Assembly (NCBI RefSeq): GCF_024713945.1 | Contig: NC_134677.1 | Location: forward strand, 2,173,001 to 2,237,000 | Source: Dermatophagoides farinae | Taxonomy: Eukaryota; Arthropoda; Arachnida; Sarcoptiformes; Pyroglyphidae | Direction of reading: 5' to 3' | DNA: 64,000 bases | Position numbers and translations under genes: made by a program | Shown: positions 37,855 through 49,651 of the stretch, in pieces | How the letters are laid out: the number at the start of each line of letters is the position of its first letter | Position numbering within the stretch: the stretch's first letter is position 1 | The notes under the pieces: model-generated | The model's input: only the letters and a program-made list of their open reading frames with translations | Database searches by the model: none | Told to the model about the DNA's origin: nothing

Positions 37855-40800
37855 TTATTATTCTTTTCCTATTAATTATGTATTCTAACACTGGAAAAAA
37901 ATCAAAATAATTACACCTATCCATCACAAACAGACTTATACACACACACACACTATATATCACCTTTATTATTTTATCGTTTCATTTATCTAATCAGTTT
38001 TTGAGAGAAACGATAAATTTTATTTTGTTCAAGGCCTATACTGCCATCTATCATCAAACGTTGTGTACTTGATTTGTTTTTGAAATAAAATATCGACGAT
38101 TGATGATTGAAGAAAGGAGAAAAGAAAAAAGATTAATGTAAAGTCAAGATCGAGTCTTGTAATTTTTTTCACAAATAAAAGAATGATGAATAAACACACA
38201 AAAACAAAGTTTTTAGCTAAACTTTTTTTTGGTCTGTTCTGTTTGTTTGTTTTGATGTTGATTAATTCTATTTATCTTTTGGCGCTTATCTAATTCATTC
38301 GATTCATTGATTGTATTTGGACCATTTGAAATTCAAGATTCGTGTATGTATGTATGTATGAATCCATCGTTAGAATAAAAATATCAGATGTTTTGGCCAA
38401 GTACAAATAATATATATTCATTCAAAAGAAGAAAACATTCAATGAACACACTTGAAATCATCAGAATAAGTTTGAAAAGAATCAGAATATGATGATGATG
38501 ATGACACTTACAACAAATATGTTTATAAATTATGTAATACATACAAACATGACTTCATACTAGAACGAAATAAAAAAAAATATTCTGAAATAAACAACAA
38601 AATATGAAAATAAAATCGGCATACTTGATATAATTTTGATTATACAAGTATCGTGGTGGTTGTGGTGGTGGTGGTGGTAGGGGGAGTTTCACAATTCTGC
38701 AATAATGGATGGCTTGTTCATGTTTCTTTTTCTCTTTTCTCTTCTGTTTGTTCTTGGATGGATATGGGTTTTTTTTTAATATTTGTGGACTACCATTATT
38801 GTCATTACCAATTTTACGATAGGAGAACATTGTTACCAATCCATTCCATGAAGAATGAAACAAAATGTCGTTACACGAGTATACTTATTATTACTATATT
38901 ATACTGACTGAAGCGTTTTTTTTTTTTTTGGTTCTTTTTCGATTTGTCGTCGATAAATATAAAAAGAGATTCACTATATCTTCTTCTACATTTTTATTCG
39001 TTTTTTGCTTTCGATTCTCAAACAACAAAGTAAAATATAATCGAGAGAGGGAGAGAGAAAGAGAGAATAAAAAAAGCAAACAAAAGAAACAAATTATCGT
39101 TGTTCAAAGTCGAACAGAAAAAAAATTTTTTTTGTGCATTGAAAACATTTAAAACAAACAAAGAGTGAGAGAAAAAGTGAATGTGAAACACTAAAATTAT
39201 TGGGATCCATTACGTCCATTCATTCGATTCATCCATTCATTCATTCATTCACTGATGAAACAAACGCCAAAAAAGATTCTTTTATTCACGTTGTCTTCTT
39301 CAATTTACTCATTTTTGGTCCATGTTTGTGCTCTGTGTGTGTGTGTGTGCGCGTCATTCCATGATGAGCATGGAAAAAATTTGTTTCGATCGATCCAAAA
39401 AAAACAGCTAGATTCAATGGTGAATAAAGTTTAAGCTTTTCAGCGCTTTTTCAGGATCTACCATTGAAAAGAAAGGCAACAACAACAACAGCAGCAGCAA
39501 ACTTCGTTAAGATTCTATGATTTGTTTTCCCTCAATTTCATCATCAATGATTTTGTTGATGTTATTTTTGTAATGAAAAAAAATTGACAAAATAAAAAAA
39601 AAATTCAATAGAATCAAAAAGGAAAAGAATCTGGTCTTTTTTTTGAAACAACAAAAGCAACAACAACAATAGAACAAAAACACCATTCGCGATGAGATGT
39701 CAGACTGTTTTGAAGAAAGATTTTTTTCTCGATCTTGTTGTTAACTTTTTTCTTTTACCCGATTCCGGTTAGTTTCATAGTCGACTAACCAAATGAAATA
39801 TCTAACAAAATATAGTTTGGAATAGCTACAGAAAGAGATCAGCTGCAGATCAATGACAACCATTCACACACACACACACAAACGATTGAAAAACTCTTTG
39901 CTCCTATGTCGCTTGGATATTTTCGTGATGGTATCCTTTTAATTTTTTTTTTGTTTCTCTTCACTATCATTTCCTATATAAATTGAAACATACACAACAA
40001 ACGCCAATGGCCTCAAAGAATGCAATGAATGAATATATATTCTGTAAATACCATCCGGAGGAATCCCGGCTTTTTTTGTTGTTGTTGTTGTCGTTGTTGG
40101 TGGTGTATTCGTCCTACAAAGCAAATTTCAAGCGCATGTTCATCATTCCTAGAAATTCTTCAATTTTTTTTCTGGTTCCCATCTGTTTCTTCTTGATCTT
40201 CTTTCTTTCTGAAATATTTTTATTGCTTCACTTTCATTTCGGTTATACGGTATTTCCATTCGGGTTTTTCCGTTTCATATGAAATGAAGAATGAATGAAA
40301 TATAATAAATAATGATTCCAAAAGAGTCCAAAACCCGGGTTGTCTTTATTTTTCTATCTTTCTTTTGCTCCATTATATATATGCGAATTGAATTTGGAAA
40401 AAATTCTTCATACAATTCACTTGTCAGTCAATCACAGGAAAAAAAATAACAAACGAAAAACGAAAAAATTGAAGAAATCTTTGAAGAATCATAGACACCG
40501 AGTTTGCTCAGTGCCCATTCCATTGTCAATGATCAATTCAACTAACGGGCACTCACATTAATTTACCGCTGACGACAACGACGACGACGAAGAAGAAGAA
40601 GAAGACTATGGCTACAACATCAACGTTTTTTTCCATTATTTTTATTATTATATTTGTTTCTCTTGGAACATATATTCTTTCTATATATTAAAAAAAAAAT
40701 TTGAACTCTACATACTTTTGGTTTCACTGTTCTGTGTGTCTCTATGTCTGTCATCGTGTGTGTGTGTGTGTGTGTGTCTGTGTTTCGGGAATTGGATTTT

Positions 40801-41980
40801 TCCCGTCTAAAATATCTTGTATGAGTCTCGAATTTTTTTTTTCGGTCCATCGTATATATTTTGAGTCAAATATTTATCAAAAGAATATTGGGTAAAGAAC
40901 CATATAATACAGACGCAGTGTTTGTGTGTGTGTGTTTGTCTGTGTGTTTGGGCATCGAGAAAGCACAGCGAAAAAAAATCACCAAGCTTTTGAGTTCAAA
41001 GAAGAGAAAAAAATTTCGGTTATTTTTTCCAATTTTCTCTTGTTTTTCATCATCTCTATCTCTGTATGCGTGTTGGATTCTGTGTTCAATTATATTTTAT
41101 TTTTTTTTCTCCTTGTTTTTTTTATTCCCAATTTCAACAAACAAAAAATTCTCATTGTTGTTCTCACAGTGTGTTTTCTTCTATTTTTCGTCGTCTTGTT
41201 TTTTTTCCTGAATCCTTGCAGTCTGGATTCCAATTTTTTTTTCTGGTTTCCCAGTTTTTTTTTGATCAAAAAAAAATAATTCACATTGAAGAAATTCTTC
41301 TGCGTTTCCCGATTAAACACTATCATCATCATCATCAACATCATCATCGCCGTCCATATCCAATTTTTTTTTGTATTATCCAGAATTTTTTTCCTCACAT
41401 TTTTCTCCGGAGATTTTACATAATAAAAAATTGTAATTTTTTTCTATTTTCTTCTCTTGGATATTTGTTGTAACCCATTGAAATAAAATAAACAACAACA
41501 ACAATAACAACAACAGAGAAAAAAATTTCATCATCAAATAATGTGAATTTCACTGTTTTTTTTTGTCACTAAATTCTTGTTCTACGTTTGCTCGATATTT
41601 TTCTCTTCTTTATTCTCTTTTGAGTGTGTGTGTGTCCTAGCCAATTGGTCATTATTTATTTACCAAAATCATCATCATCAAGTCTAGAACATCTTTGATT
41701 CATGCCAACATTATAAACTTTACTCACACAAACACATAAACAACATAAATTAAACGTTGATTATGAACATTAAATATAACACATAACATAACATAACATT
41801 ATTTATAAATGAACCAAATTATGATTTTTTTTTTGTTTTGGTTTTTTTCCGTTGATACAAAAATGACAATAATTTGAAAAAAATTGTTTTTTTTGTGCTC
41901 ATTCAAATATTGTCACTGTGTGTGTACGTATTTTTTGTTTGGTACAAATTAAATAACCAAAAAAACAAAATCAACAAATT

Positions 41981-44900
41981 ATGATACAAAAATGCCTTGA
42001 TCAATTCATTGTAGTCAATAGTGTTCATTCTTTCGTCATTATTTTGATTTGTTTTTTGTTTGGTATAATATTTCCTGTTTTTGTTCATACTGACCAACAA
42101 CGACAACAAATACCATCACCATTAATATTATCCAATAATAATGAATCACCAATATGGTATCTAGATGGTACATCATCTTCATATCTTCAATTTCAATCAT
42201 GGAAACATTTTTTCTATAGAAAAAATATTGATCACAATGTCGAATCATCGTCATCGAAACTTGATCAAGCATCAATTAGTTTCGAATTTCGTTATCAATT
42301 AGATCAAAGTACCTTAAGTCGTCCATTAGGTGGATTATTATTATATACCGATGATGAAACGGGAATTGGTGGAAGATTTTTAGAGATCAAACTACTCTCC
42401 GATTCCAATTTACGTATACGAATCGATGATAATTCTTTGGTTCGTACAAAGAATATAATCGAATTAAAACAAGAGATCAATTTCACTGATGGTCAATGGC
42501 ATCGTTTAGAGCTTATTCATCATTATCAATTGTCGACAATCGAAAACAATAATAATAATAAAGATAATTTTATTGAAAATGTAATTAATTATGATGAACA
42601 CTTTGAAGCAATTACATTGAAAATTGATTCAGAAACGTATCATAAAAAATTGGAACTATCAACCACTGTTATTGGTTATGTTTTACAACCGAAAGAATGT
42701 CATCATAAAGGCAAATCAGTTTTTATTGGTGGTTTACCGGAAGAATATCGAAATCAAAATTTAGCTCATCTAGCATTACCAACCGTTGCTTATGAGCTTC
42801 ATTTTCGTGGTGCCATACGTAATGTAAAATATTCATATCGTTACAAAAATGACGATAATGATAATGTTAAGCAGCAATTACAAAGCTCAAATGATCAACC
42901 ACAATTGCCCGTTACTTATTATGGACTTTTTGCTGAATTTTCCAATTCTAAACATGATTTAGAATGTGATCCAATACAAGATCGTTGCAAACATGGTGGA
43001 TATTGTTATACAACTAGAAATGGTGTTTACTGTGATTGTTCAATCACAGATTTTGAAGGAACATATTGCCAAAATGGTAGGATTTATTTTCATTTATTCA
43101 TTTATTGACATATTTATTCTATGATTGTTTTGATCATACAAAAAAAAAAAATACAAATTCCATTTCTATGTAGAAAAACGATTGGCCGAAACCACATTCC
43201 ATGGAAATCTGGGCGAATATTTGGGCTATAATTATATGGATCTACCAAATGCATGGTCATTAGTTAGCATAAGAGAATCATTTGAACTTTCGTTTCGTAC
43301 AAAAATAGCCAATGGCCTATTATTGTTGACCAGTGATGAATATGAAGATTATTTGGCCATCACAATTCGTGATGCAGGCCTAACGTTGACAATGAAATTG
43401 GGATCAAATGTACATGAAAAAACAATCAAACCAAGTAAAGTTCGTTTTGATGACAATCAATGGCATACAGTGTTAGTATGGCGTCGTATTCGTGAAATAT
43501 CACCATCAACATATTTTTGTCATGTAAGATTGTCATTGACGAAAGAAATTCTATTTGATTTAATCATTTATATTCTCATCCTTTTTATTAAATAGTTTTC
43601 GATCAGTGTTGATGGAATCTATACACAATATGGATCGACAGCCAGTCCAATATCTTATCTGATTTCCAAAGTTTTCTATGTTGGTGGTATTGCTCATAAT
43701 TCGGCAGTTGAAACATCTAATCCAATTACAACTAGCAGTAATTTTGTTGGATGTTTACGAAAGGTTTGTTCTTTTGTGATGATTAGGATTGAATTTTCAG
43801 CCGATAAAAATCTTCAATTTATTTAATTTTTTTTCTATTCATGTTTGCTTTTACAAAACTGAAATAGATTATTTTGACAGCTGATAATGTTCGATTAGAT
43901 TTATTGGAAATCTTACAAAATGACAACTATAATTATGAGAGGCCTGATAGTAAATCGATCTCTAGAGAATCATCATTGAATTCTTTAAAAGATTGGCAAT
44001 CGGATGGCTTAATTCGATTGTATGGTAATCATTCACAACAATCATCATCGATGATCTGTGAAGATGTTGATGTTTCTGATCCAATAACATTCACTACATC
44101 TGAATCGTATCTGAAATTAAATGGATGGAATTCGCCCAAAGAAGGAACATTGTCATTGAAGATACGTACAAATGAAGCTAATGGTGTATTACTTTATACG
44201 GATGGAAAACCCGACAAAAATGTTACAAGAGATTATTTTGCCCTTGAATTGCTTGATGGACATGTATATCTATTGATAAATTTAGGATCATCACCGATCA
44301 AAGTCAAGGCCACAAATAAACGTGTCGATGATGGACATTGGCATATGATAACTGTACGAAGATCGGAACGAAGTGGTCAAGTTGTTGTTGATGAAACAAT
44401 TAGTGATTTTGTTTCACCGGGACAATCTAATCGTCTTGATTTAAGTGATTTAATTTATTTGGGTGGTATACCACATTTCGTTGGACAACGACAAACATAT
44501 ACACCACCAGAATTATGGTCATCATCTATTGGTCATGGTTATATTGGATGTGTACGAGATTTATATATTAATGATCGTATCATTGATATAGCAACCCTTA
44601 CAAAACGTCAAGATTCTGGTAGCATAAAACCATCATGTCATTCACTTTCATCACAATGTAGCAATTCTCCATGCCAGAATGGTGGACAATGTATGGAAGG
44701 ATGGAATCGTTATTATTGTGATTGCACTAAAACATCCTACACTGGATCAATATGCACCAAAAGTAAGTGGTATCTATGATGATGATGATGATGATGAAAT
44801 GTTAAATACACATTAACAAACACCCACCCACCCACACACACACATACATCGAGGAGAAAGAATATTCTTTTTTAATTCTATTTCATAACAATCATTTGAC

Positions 44901-47900
44901 ATTTACAACTTTGCACTTAATAAATGCCACAATTTTTTTTCTTTTATTACAGATGCAGCCACAGTCAGTTTTAATGGTGAACAATATATGACTATACTGT
45001 TGCCTGAAGAAATGCAAACACAAGCTGAATCATTATCATTACGATTTAGGACTAATAAACCAAATGGTTTATTGTTGACCACTTCTCATTCATATTTGGA
45101 TGATCATTTTATGACATTATCATTGGAATCGGGTTCTATACGATTGGATTTTAATTATGGTGACACACAAATGGAACGTATCGGAATGGTTGACCAGAAA
45201 CTTAATGATGATCAATGGCATACAATACATTTGGAACGTCGTGGTCCAAATCTGGAAATCACTATTGATCAAACAACAAAACAAGTTGTTGAATTAACTG
45301 GACAACATTTTACGCTACATATTAGTGCCATACATATTGGTGCACGTCTCAACATACACAAATCTCATCGTAAGTCATTTGATTTTTATTTTTGTTCAAA
45401 GAATTTAATGTCCTACAATGTTTGTTCTTTTTTTTGTTGTTGTTCTTATTGTTCTCTGGATATATATAGAGAAAAAACATTTTGCCGGTTTCATTGGTCA
45501 GATGCAAAATTTTGTATTCAATAGTCAACAGTATTTCGAAAAAATACGCGATGGTCAATTACCAAATGGATCGATTCGTATCACAGCTAAACTAGGCAAA
45601 AAAGATCGTGTTCTACACAATGCAGTCACGTTCAAATCAAAATATACATTTGTCGGGCTACCACAATTGAAAGCATATTCTCGTTTAAATGTTTATTTTC
45701 AATTCAAGACGCGTGAACCAAATGGTTTACTATTATTTAATGGTGGTGGCCAAAAACATGATTTTATTGCGGTCGAAATGGTCAATGGAAATGTTCATTA
45801 TATTTTTGATTTAGGTGATGGCGCACGTCGATTACAATCAAATAGTCGTACATCATTAAATGATAATCGTTGGCATACGGTTACGTTAGGCAGGCCATCA
45901 TTACATCAACATACAATGCTTATCGATGATTCATTAATGACAATCAGTACATCCGGTAGTGAACGTAATTTACATCTAGATCTTGATGGTCTTCTCTATG
46001 TTGGTGGTGTTCGCGATAATATGTGGCAATCATTACCAAAAGTAATCAAATCAAAAATCGGTTTCGAAGGTTGTATCGCATCATTAGATCTGAATGGTGA
46101 AACTTACAATCTGGTTGGTCGTGAAGTTTTGATTCCTAGTACATTGGTTGAATCTGGATGTTCGGCACCGATAACACGATGTAGTTCAACCGCTTGTGCT
46201 AATCGTGGAATTTGTGTTCAATTATGGAATAGTTATACTTGTGATTGCGATTTGACGACATTTTCTGGACCAACTTGCGCAGATGGTAATGGTAATGGTA
46301 GACCTAGTTTCTTATTTCATTTTTGAATATTTTTTCTGATTAATTTGACCGTTTTTTTTTCTTTGTTATAAAACAGAAAGCACAGCATATCAATTTGGTC
46401 CTAGTCCTGGTTTGATTAGTTTTACATTCGATGAGAATAATAGACCAGATACCCGGAATGATCTTTTGGCATTAGGATTTTTAACCAGTAATAAAAACGG
46501 TGCATTAGTACGAGTAGATTCTGCTACTACTGCTGATTATTTTCAATTGGAACTTGTCGATGGAAATGTTTTGGCTGTTTACAATCTTGGCACTGAAGAT
46601 ATTGATATTGGTGATCTGGGCATCAAAGTTAATGATGGAAAATATCATATCGTTCGTTTTACACGTTCCGGACAGAATTCAACATTACAAATTGATAATC
46701 ATAATGTTATAACTCGATCACCAGCTGGAAAACAATTGAATATTTTCAATCGTCATGCTTATATTCAAATTGGTGGACATAAAAATATTCTTCGTGGTGT
46801 GATTGAAAAACCTTTTATCGGTATCATTGCTGGTTTGGTTTTCAATGGTCATCGTCTTTTGGATATGGCAGCTGAAGATGATCCACGAATCAAAACCGAA
46901 GGTGATTTAGAGCTAATGATTTCGATTGGAAATCAACAAACAATGGCTATAACACCACCAACTTCAAACAATGATCACCTGAATAATCAAATGCTAGCTG
47001 AGCCAAAAAGTCCGTATGCAAATGATGATTTGATTTATTCGAGTGCCGGTTCCGGTTGTTTCGATGTTAATGAAGATGAGGTAATGATGTGAAGATCATA
47101 ATAATTTTAGAGACTTTAATCTATTTTTCCTAACCCGTAACAGGAATGTGCACATATTGCCAATGAAGGATCAGGTGATGAACTCATTACTCCAGTCTAT
47201 GTATCTGTCAATAGATTTCGTCCAACTCCGTCCTCAACATTTTCGAATCGTAATCGTGGTGGAAACGATAAAGATGTTTGGCGTCGCCCTTGCCAAAATG
47301 AAGATGATGATGATTGTTTTGAAGGTTCAGGTGAAAGACCATCGTCATCTTACAATAACAATCGTCAATATAATTATTCAAGTTTTGATTATTACACTTC
47401 AACATCTCGACCATGGACCACATGGATTCCACCAACTATTGCACCAATTAATCGTCCGCCATATTCACCAAATCAACCATCATGGAATTCTTACAATACA
47501 CCACCAACTTATTATCATAATTCAAATGATCCATATGGTAGTGGCGGTAATAGCCACCATCAACAACAATATCCAATGAGACCAAAAACAACAGCACCAT
47601 CATGGACAAAACCAGTCTATTCGGTAAATGGTCCAACACGTCCAATTATTACGCCAGCAATTGAACCACAAGGACCACCCGAAATTTATGATGTACCATT
47701 GAATATACCATTAGATATTATTAATCAAACAATGGGACCAGATGACCCACAACAAATACCACCAGAGATTTTGACACGTGCAAACTCTGAACGAACTGTG
47801 ATCATTATTAGTGCAATCGCAATATTATTAATACTTGTAGTTGTCATTGGTCCAATTGTTTTATTTCTAAAAGTTCGTTACAGTGCCAATCAAGCGGCAT

Positions 47901-48169
47901 ATAAAATTGAAACATTTGGACCAAAAATGTCAGCAACCATGCCTTTACATGGTTCATCTTATCAACCGTACAATCCTGTTGTCCGTGCAACTTCTGTAAG
48001 TGGAATTACCGGACATGCAGCAATGATGGGAATGCAACAAATACCACCTGGTATGAATTCATTGGGTAGAGTTAGTATGTCAAGACCCGGAACAAGACCA
48101 GGAACACCAACACAAGATTATAGTGGAAGTGGTATGAAGAAGAAAGATCCACACGAGTGGTACGTTTAA
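41981..48169 (+). CDS. Nrx-1: Alpha-neurexin (presynaptic adhesion receptor), complete
   Basis: Eight coding exons: 41981-43076, 43174-43523, 43596-43763, 43868-44762, 44953-45369, 45470-46285, 46377-47080 and 47144-48169, about 1823 residues, close to insect alpha-neurexins. All introns are 72-190 nt with GT-AG ends and matching phases. Order: signal peptide (FVIILICFLFGIIF), LNS1 (WYLDGTSSSYLQFQSW), EGF-A at about 329-363, LNS2, LNS3, EGF-B about 802-834 (CSNSPCQNGGQC), LNS4, LNS5, EGF-C about 1213-1245, LNS6, a Pro/Ser/Tyr-rich stalk, a transmembrane helix about 1700-1724 (IIISAIAILLILVVVIG) and a roughly 100-residue tail ending DPHEWYV, a PDZ-binding end as in Drosophila. The repeated LNS signature (NGLLL... 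followed by D.QWHT or D.RWHT) is plain. As a family it binds neuroligins and other postsynaptic partners and organises synapses. AATAAA lies at 48552. The next gene, on the other strand, converges on it. Confidence 0.95.
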
Positions 48170-48551
48170 TGTGTATTACAACATTTTCATTTTCATTAAG
48201 CAATAATAATAATGATGATAAAATATGAATATTACCCTAACTGAGATTCAAGTACAATCATTTATTACAATCTTGAAATAACAACAAACTAACAAAATCA
48301 ACCAATCAATCAACAAATGCTGAACAAATCTTCACTTTAATGTGCCTCTCTTTTTCTCTTTGAAAATCTTTCTTTGACAAATTTCATTCACTCATCCACT
48401 GATTATCATCATCATTATCATCATCATTTAACGATAAACCCTTTTTTTCTTATTATTTATACACGTTTGTTCTATGGTCTGTCTATCACTTGATTTGAAT
48501 AATTGTAATGTGTAAATATCCCTCTATATTGTTTTGCAGTAATTTGTTTTG

Positions 48552-48557
48552 AATAAA
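48552..48557 (+). terminator. Poly(A) signal of neurexin
   Basis: AATAAA, preceded by TTTG and followed by a T run, 383 nt after the stop codon. It is the first canonical signal followed by a T-rich downstream element. Confidence 0.5.
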
Positions 48558-48601
48558 AATTGCTTTTTTTTTACTTGAAATCTATTAGATCAATATATGT
48601 A

Positions 48602-48620
48602 GTATCGCCATCTAGCGCAG
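48602..48620 (-). promoter_or_regulatory. CTCF-like motif between convergent genes
   Basis: On the minus strand the sequence reads TGCGCTAGATGGCGATAC. It contains CTAGATGGCG, which fits the core CYAGRKGGCG of the CTCF consensus known from vertebrates and insects. It sits between the opposing poly(A) signals. The 11-mer ATCGCCATCTA recurs at about 59641-59650. Binding is an inference. Confidence 0.4.
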
Positions 48621-48682
48621 AAAATTGTCAAAAAAAGTGAAATAAAAAAAAGACAATAATTTTGATAGAATGATGATAATCG

Positions 48683-48688
48683 TTTATT
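48683..48688 (-). terminator. Candidate poly(A) signal of reticulon (minus strand)
   Basis: TTTATT on the plus strand is AATAAA for the minus-strand reticulon, about 965 nt after its stop codon. An earlier TTTATT at about 49360 is an alternative that would give a shorter 3' UTR. Confidence 0.3.
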
Positions 48689-49205
48689 TAGAGTGGAAAA
48701 AAAATCATTAAATAGAAATTAGTAATGAATTAATCAAATATTTCATTAAATATTATGTCTGTTGTTGTTTTAAAAGTTGATAATCATTGTTGTGTGATTG
48801 GAATTCCATAGTGAACCATCCGATGCTGTAGTTAATATGAATTAGTGGATATGGGTGGGGGGATCAACATTGATTATATTGAGGTCAAAAATGATTGAGT
48901 GGTGGGTGAAGAAAAAAAATCATCATAACTAAACCAAATAACAATAATCTCTACACATAGACTAAATATATAAATTAAATGGTAAAATATAAAAATCACC
49001 AAATATTCGAAATTTAGAGTATGATGATTATTTTTTTTCCAAGTGTATGCTGAACAATTGTTGTTTTTTTATACAGAAAAAAAGAGCTTAAACTCTCTGT
49101 GCCGATATAACCAATTTTTTGTTATAGCAATCGTGTCCCGTTTTCTTTATATATGAATGAATGTGCATCCACTCATAATTCAAATGGTAATTTTACAATA
49201 AATGT

Positions 49206-49241
49206 TATGTGTGTGTCTGTGTGTGTGTGTGTGTGTGTGTG
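49206..49241. repeat. (TG)n microsatellite in the reticulon 3' UTR region
   Basis: A run of TG units with one or two interruptions. On the reticulon strand it is a CA tract within the probable 3' UTR. Confidence 0.75.
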
Positions 49242-49651
49242 AGAATTTTGAAATAAATGAGATTGTGATACATGTGTATTGGGTGTGTCAAAAACCAAAA
49301 ACAAAAAACGGAAACCAAAAAAACGAAACGAAATGAAATAAAATAAAAAATCAAACCATTTTATTTGTTCTGTTGTTGTTTCTTTTATGATGAAAAAAAA
49401 AATTAAATTATCATCCATATTCATATCATCCGATTCGAATTCTACGTTCTTTTTGAGAGATAAAAATGGTAAACAAAATCATCGTCATAATAAAATGCAT
49501 GTTTGCCAATCGGATGTATGTGTTTATAGAGAATTTATTATTATAAGGATAAAAATAAGTACGATCATTTAAACGATAATGCGATAACGATAAAGAAAGT
49601 GAGAATAAATGTTGGATTTAGCAATGTTAGCCAAATGTTTTTTTTTCGATC

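Larger units (their letters stand above)
27897..41980. other. 14 kb gene-poor intergenic region upstream of neurexin
   Basis: No supported coding exon on either strand. Contents: the 3' UTR of the secreted-protein gene at the left edge, dense microsatellites, a (GGTT)n tract at 31573-31607, a perfect inverted repeat at 32045-32102, a putative foldback element at 32291-33462, an inverted (CAA)n/(GTT)n pair at 37713-37854, and presumably the neurexin promoter and 5' UTR near the right edge. Neurexin non-coding 5' exons may be hidden here but cannot be recognised from sequence alone. Confidence 0.6.
48170..49651. other. Convergent intergenic region between neurexin and reticulon
   Basis: It holds the two 3' UTRs facing each other. 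Neurexin's poly(A) signal is at 48552-48557; the candidate reticulon signals read on the minus strand are at 48683-48688 and about 49360. A CTCF-like motif lies between them at 48602-48620. A (TG)n tract lies at about 49206-49241. No gene was seen. Confidence 0.65.

Noticed and set aside
37588-37963. Minus-strand frames with a run of Cys and a run of Thr
   Set aside because: Direct translations of the (CAA)n and (GTT)n tracts.
40861-41473. Several overlapping plus-strand frames rich in Phe and Leu upstream of neurexin
   Set aside because: T-rich 5' flanking sequence; different frames are equally open, which argues against coding. Possibly neurexin 5' UTR or promoter.
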